Positions 5,905 through 6,656 of a DNA stretch of 6,656 nucleotides are shown piece by piece (position 1 is the first letter of the stretch; every line of letters begins with the position of its first letter). Both the position numbers and the translations under genes were made by a program. Source of the DNA: an uncultured Eubacterium sp. (GTDB lineage Bacteria > Bacillota_A > Clostridia > Lachnospirales > Lachnospiraceae); NCBI GenBank assembly GCA_947653505.1, contig CANTHI010000212.1, positions 1-6,656 on the forward strand, written 5' to 3'. The notes beneath the pieces were generated by a model that had not been told where the DNA came from, made no database searches, and worked only from the letters and a program-made list of their open reading frames with translations.

Positions 5905-6492
5905 TTATTTTATTATTTCATTGCTTTTGGGATAAACCAGCCACCGCTCCGTATCAAACAGTCCCGCGCACAACCGGAATAAAGATACGATCCTTCTGCC
6001 GGAATCCGTAATGACATATCCGCCATTTGCGGTTTCCTTTATATTGCCAGAGACAATCTGCTCCTCAAATCTTTTGTCAAATGCTCCATAATCCATAATA
6101 TATTGTTCGTAAAAGATATCTCCGAACTGTCCGGCAGTAATCTCCTGTCTGTCATTTTCATCCATATAGCTGAGCATATATACAGAAATCGATCGTTCTA
6201 CCGTAACCGGTATCAGAATAAACCAGCCCAGTGTGATTCCTGTAAAAATAAAAAATATACAGACAGAATCTTTCCCATCCAGCGCCAGTTTTCGAAACAT
6301 CCTTTTACCGATCCCTGCGATCATCACGGAAACTGCCCCTGCCGCCAGCAGCAAAAAACACCCTCTGTAAAAAAACACTCCGATCTGCTTCAACAGCGGG
6401 GTATGGAACAGCGCCACAAATACGATCGTTGATAATAAAATATCTGCACCATAAAAGATGACCGTACAAAAAATCCGCTTTTTTTTACCCAT
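5905..6492 (-). CDS. Membrane protein with three predicted TM helices and a winged-helix-like C-terminal domain, function unknown
   Basis: A 195-aa protein that I cannot name. The ATG at 6492 is preferred over an in-frame ATG at 6525 because it follows a strong purine-rich ribosome site at 6495-6505, while the upstream ATG has only AAAG touching it. A basic start (MGKKKR) is followed by three hydrophobic segments at about residues 8-29, 36-61 and 76-97. The remaining ~95 residues are polar. ERSISVYML at 99-107 looks like a first helix, and ETANGGYVITDSGRR at 153-167 resembles the wing and last strand of MarR/PadR-like winged helices. The positive-inside rule suggests the tail is cytosolic. 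No glycosyltransferase, flippase or polymerase motif is visible. It lies between two sugar-epimerase genes, so a role in regulating or organising glycan assembly is possible but inferred. An A8 run falls in codons 3-5. Confidence 0.8.
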   Translation of the reverse strand: MGKKKRIFCTVIFYGADILLSTIVFVALFHTPLLKQIGVFFYRGCFLLLAAGAVSVMIAGIGKRMFRKLALDGKDSVCIFFIFTGITLGWFILIPVTVERSISVYMLSYMDENDRQEITAGQFGDIFYEQYIMDYGAFDKRFEEQIVSGNIKETANGGYVITDSGRRIVSLFRLCAGLFDTERWLVYPKSNEIIK

Positions 6493-6494
6493 AA

Positions 6495-6505
6495 CCTTCC
6501 TCTCT
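6495..6505 (-). promoter_or_regulatory. Ribosome binding site deciding the start of the membrane-protein gene
   Basis: On the minus strand AGAGAGGAAGG ends 2 nt before the ATG at 6492, with its AGAGAGG core 6 nt away. The in-frame ATG 11 codons upstream lacks such a site, which argues for the shorter 195-aa product. Confidence 0.6.
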
Positions 6506-6528
6506 GATCCTTTTTTGCTCCGCATTCT

Positions 6529-6656
6529 TTAGATAATACTTTCAAAATACCGGATCGTCCTTTGCAGCCCTTCTTCTAACTGTATCTCCGGTTCCCAGCC
6601 TAATACTTTTTTCTTGATGCACAAATTGTCGAAATTGTTCAACACCTTGGTTACGA
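6529..6656 (-). CDS. NAD-dependent sugar epimerase/dehydratase (SDR), C-terminal end only
   Basis: Only the last 41 codons and the TAA stop are present; the rest lies beyond the window edge. The frame reads into LGWEPEIQLEEGL (residues 18-30 of the visible part) followed by RTIRYFES. This LGWxPxxxLEEGLxxTIxYF pattern is the usual C-terminus of extended SDR enzymes that act on nucleotide sugars, such as UDP-glucose 4-epimerases, UDP-glucuronate decarboxylases and dTDP-glucose 4,6-dehydratases. The NAD-binding and catalytic motifs are outside the window, so substrate and reaction cannot be named. It is the most upstream gene visible, 36 nt before the membrane-protein gene, and most likely shares its transcript. 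The family call is fairly safe; the specific enzyme is unknown. Confidence 0.72.
   Translation of the reverse strand, partial: VTKVLNNFDNLCIKKKVLGWEPEIQLEEGLQRTIRYFESII

Overview
This window looks like the inside of a surface-polysaccharide (capsule or cell-wall glycan) biosynthesis operon. Every supportable gene lies on the minus strand, so transcription runs from high to low coordinates. Purine-rich Shine-Dalgarno sites before every start, lysine codons written as A-runs, and the make-up of the glycan proteins suggest a Firmicute, most likely a clostridial gut anaerobe of the Lachnospiraceae type. That placement is inference from style; the window has no taxonomic marker gene.

Layout in transcription order: (1) the last 41 codons of an NAD-dependent sugar epimerase/dehydratase (6656-6529); (2) a 195-aa protein with three predicted membrane helices and a cytosolic-looking C-terminal domain that resembles a winged helix (6492-5905); (3) a complete 348-aa SDR-family nucleotide-sugar epimerase/dehydratase (5874-4828); (4) a 408-aa fucosyltransferase-like GT-B enzyme with an HxRxxD motif (4804-3578); (5) a 579-aa putative polysaccharide glycosyltransferase with a Gln/Ala-rich coiled coil and an SWRVTAPLR tail (3535-1796); (6) a HAD phosphatase of the phosphoglycolate-phosphatase type (1776-1048); (7) a KpsF/GutQ-type arabinose-5-phosphate isomerase with SIS and two CBS domains (1051-17); (8) the first codons of another gene (20-1).

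Gaps between genes are 36, 30, 23, 42 and 19 nt, followed by two 4-nt ATGA overlaps. No internal promoter, terminator, RNA gene, CRISPR array or mobile element was seen, and no stretch over 300 nt lacks a gene. The block therefore reads as one polycistronic unit. The SDR enzymes would make or modify nucleotide sugars, and the two transferases would add sugars to a growing glycan. The tightly coupled phosphatase and isomerase would prepare a phosphorylated sugar precursor, possibly D-arabinose 5-phosphate or a product made from it.

The most unusual points are: three neighbouring genes each carry a short in-frame tandem duplication (42, 36 and 57 bp); a KdsD-type isomerase sits in an apparently Gram-positive glycan locus; and a membrane-anchored winged-helix-like protein of unknown role lies between two sugar-epimerase genes. 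Nothing in the window amounts by itself to a proven new system.
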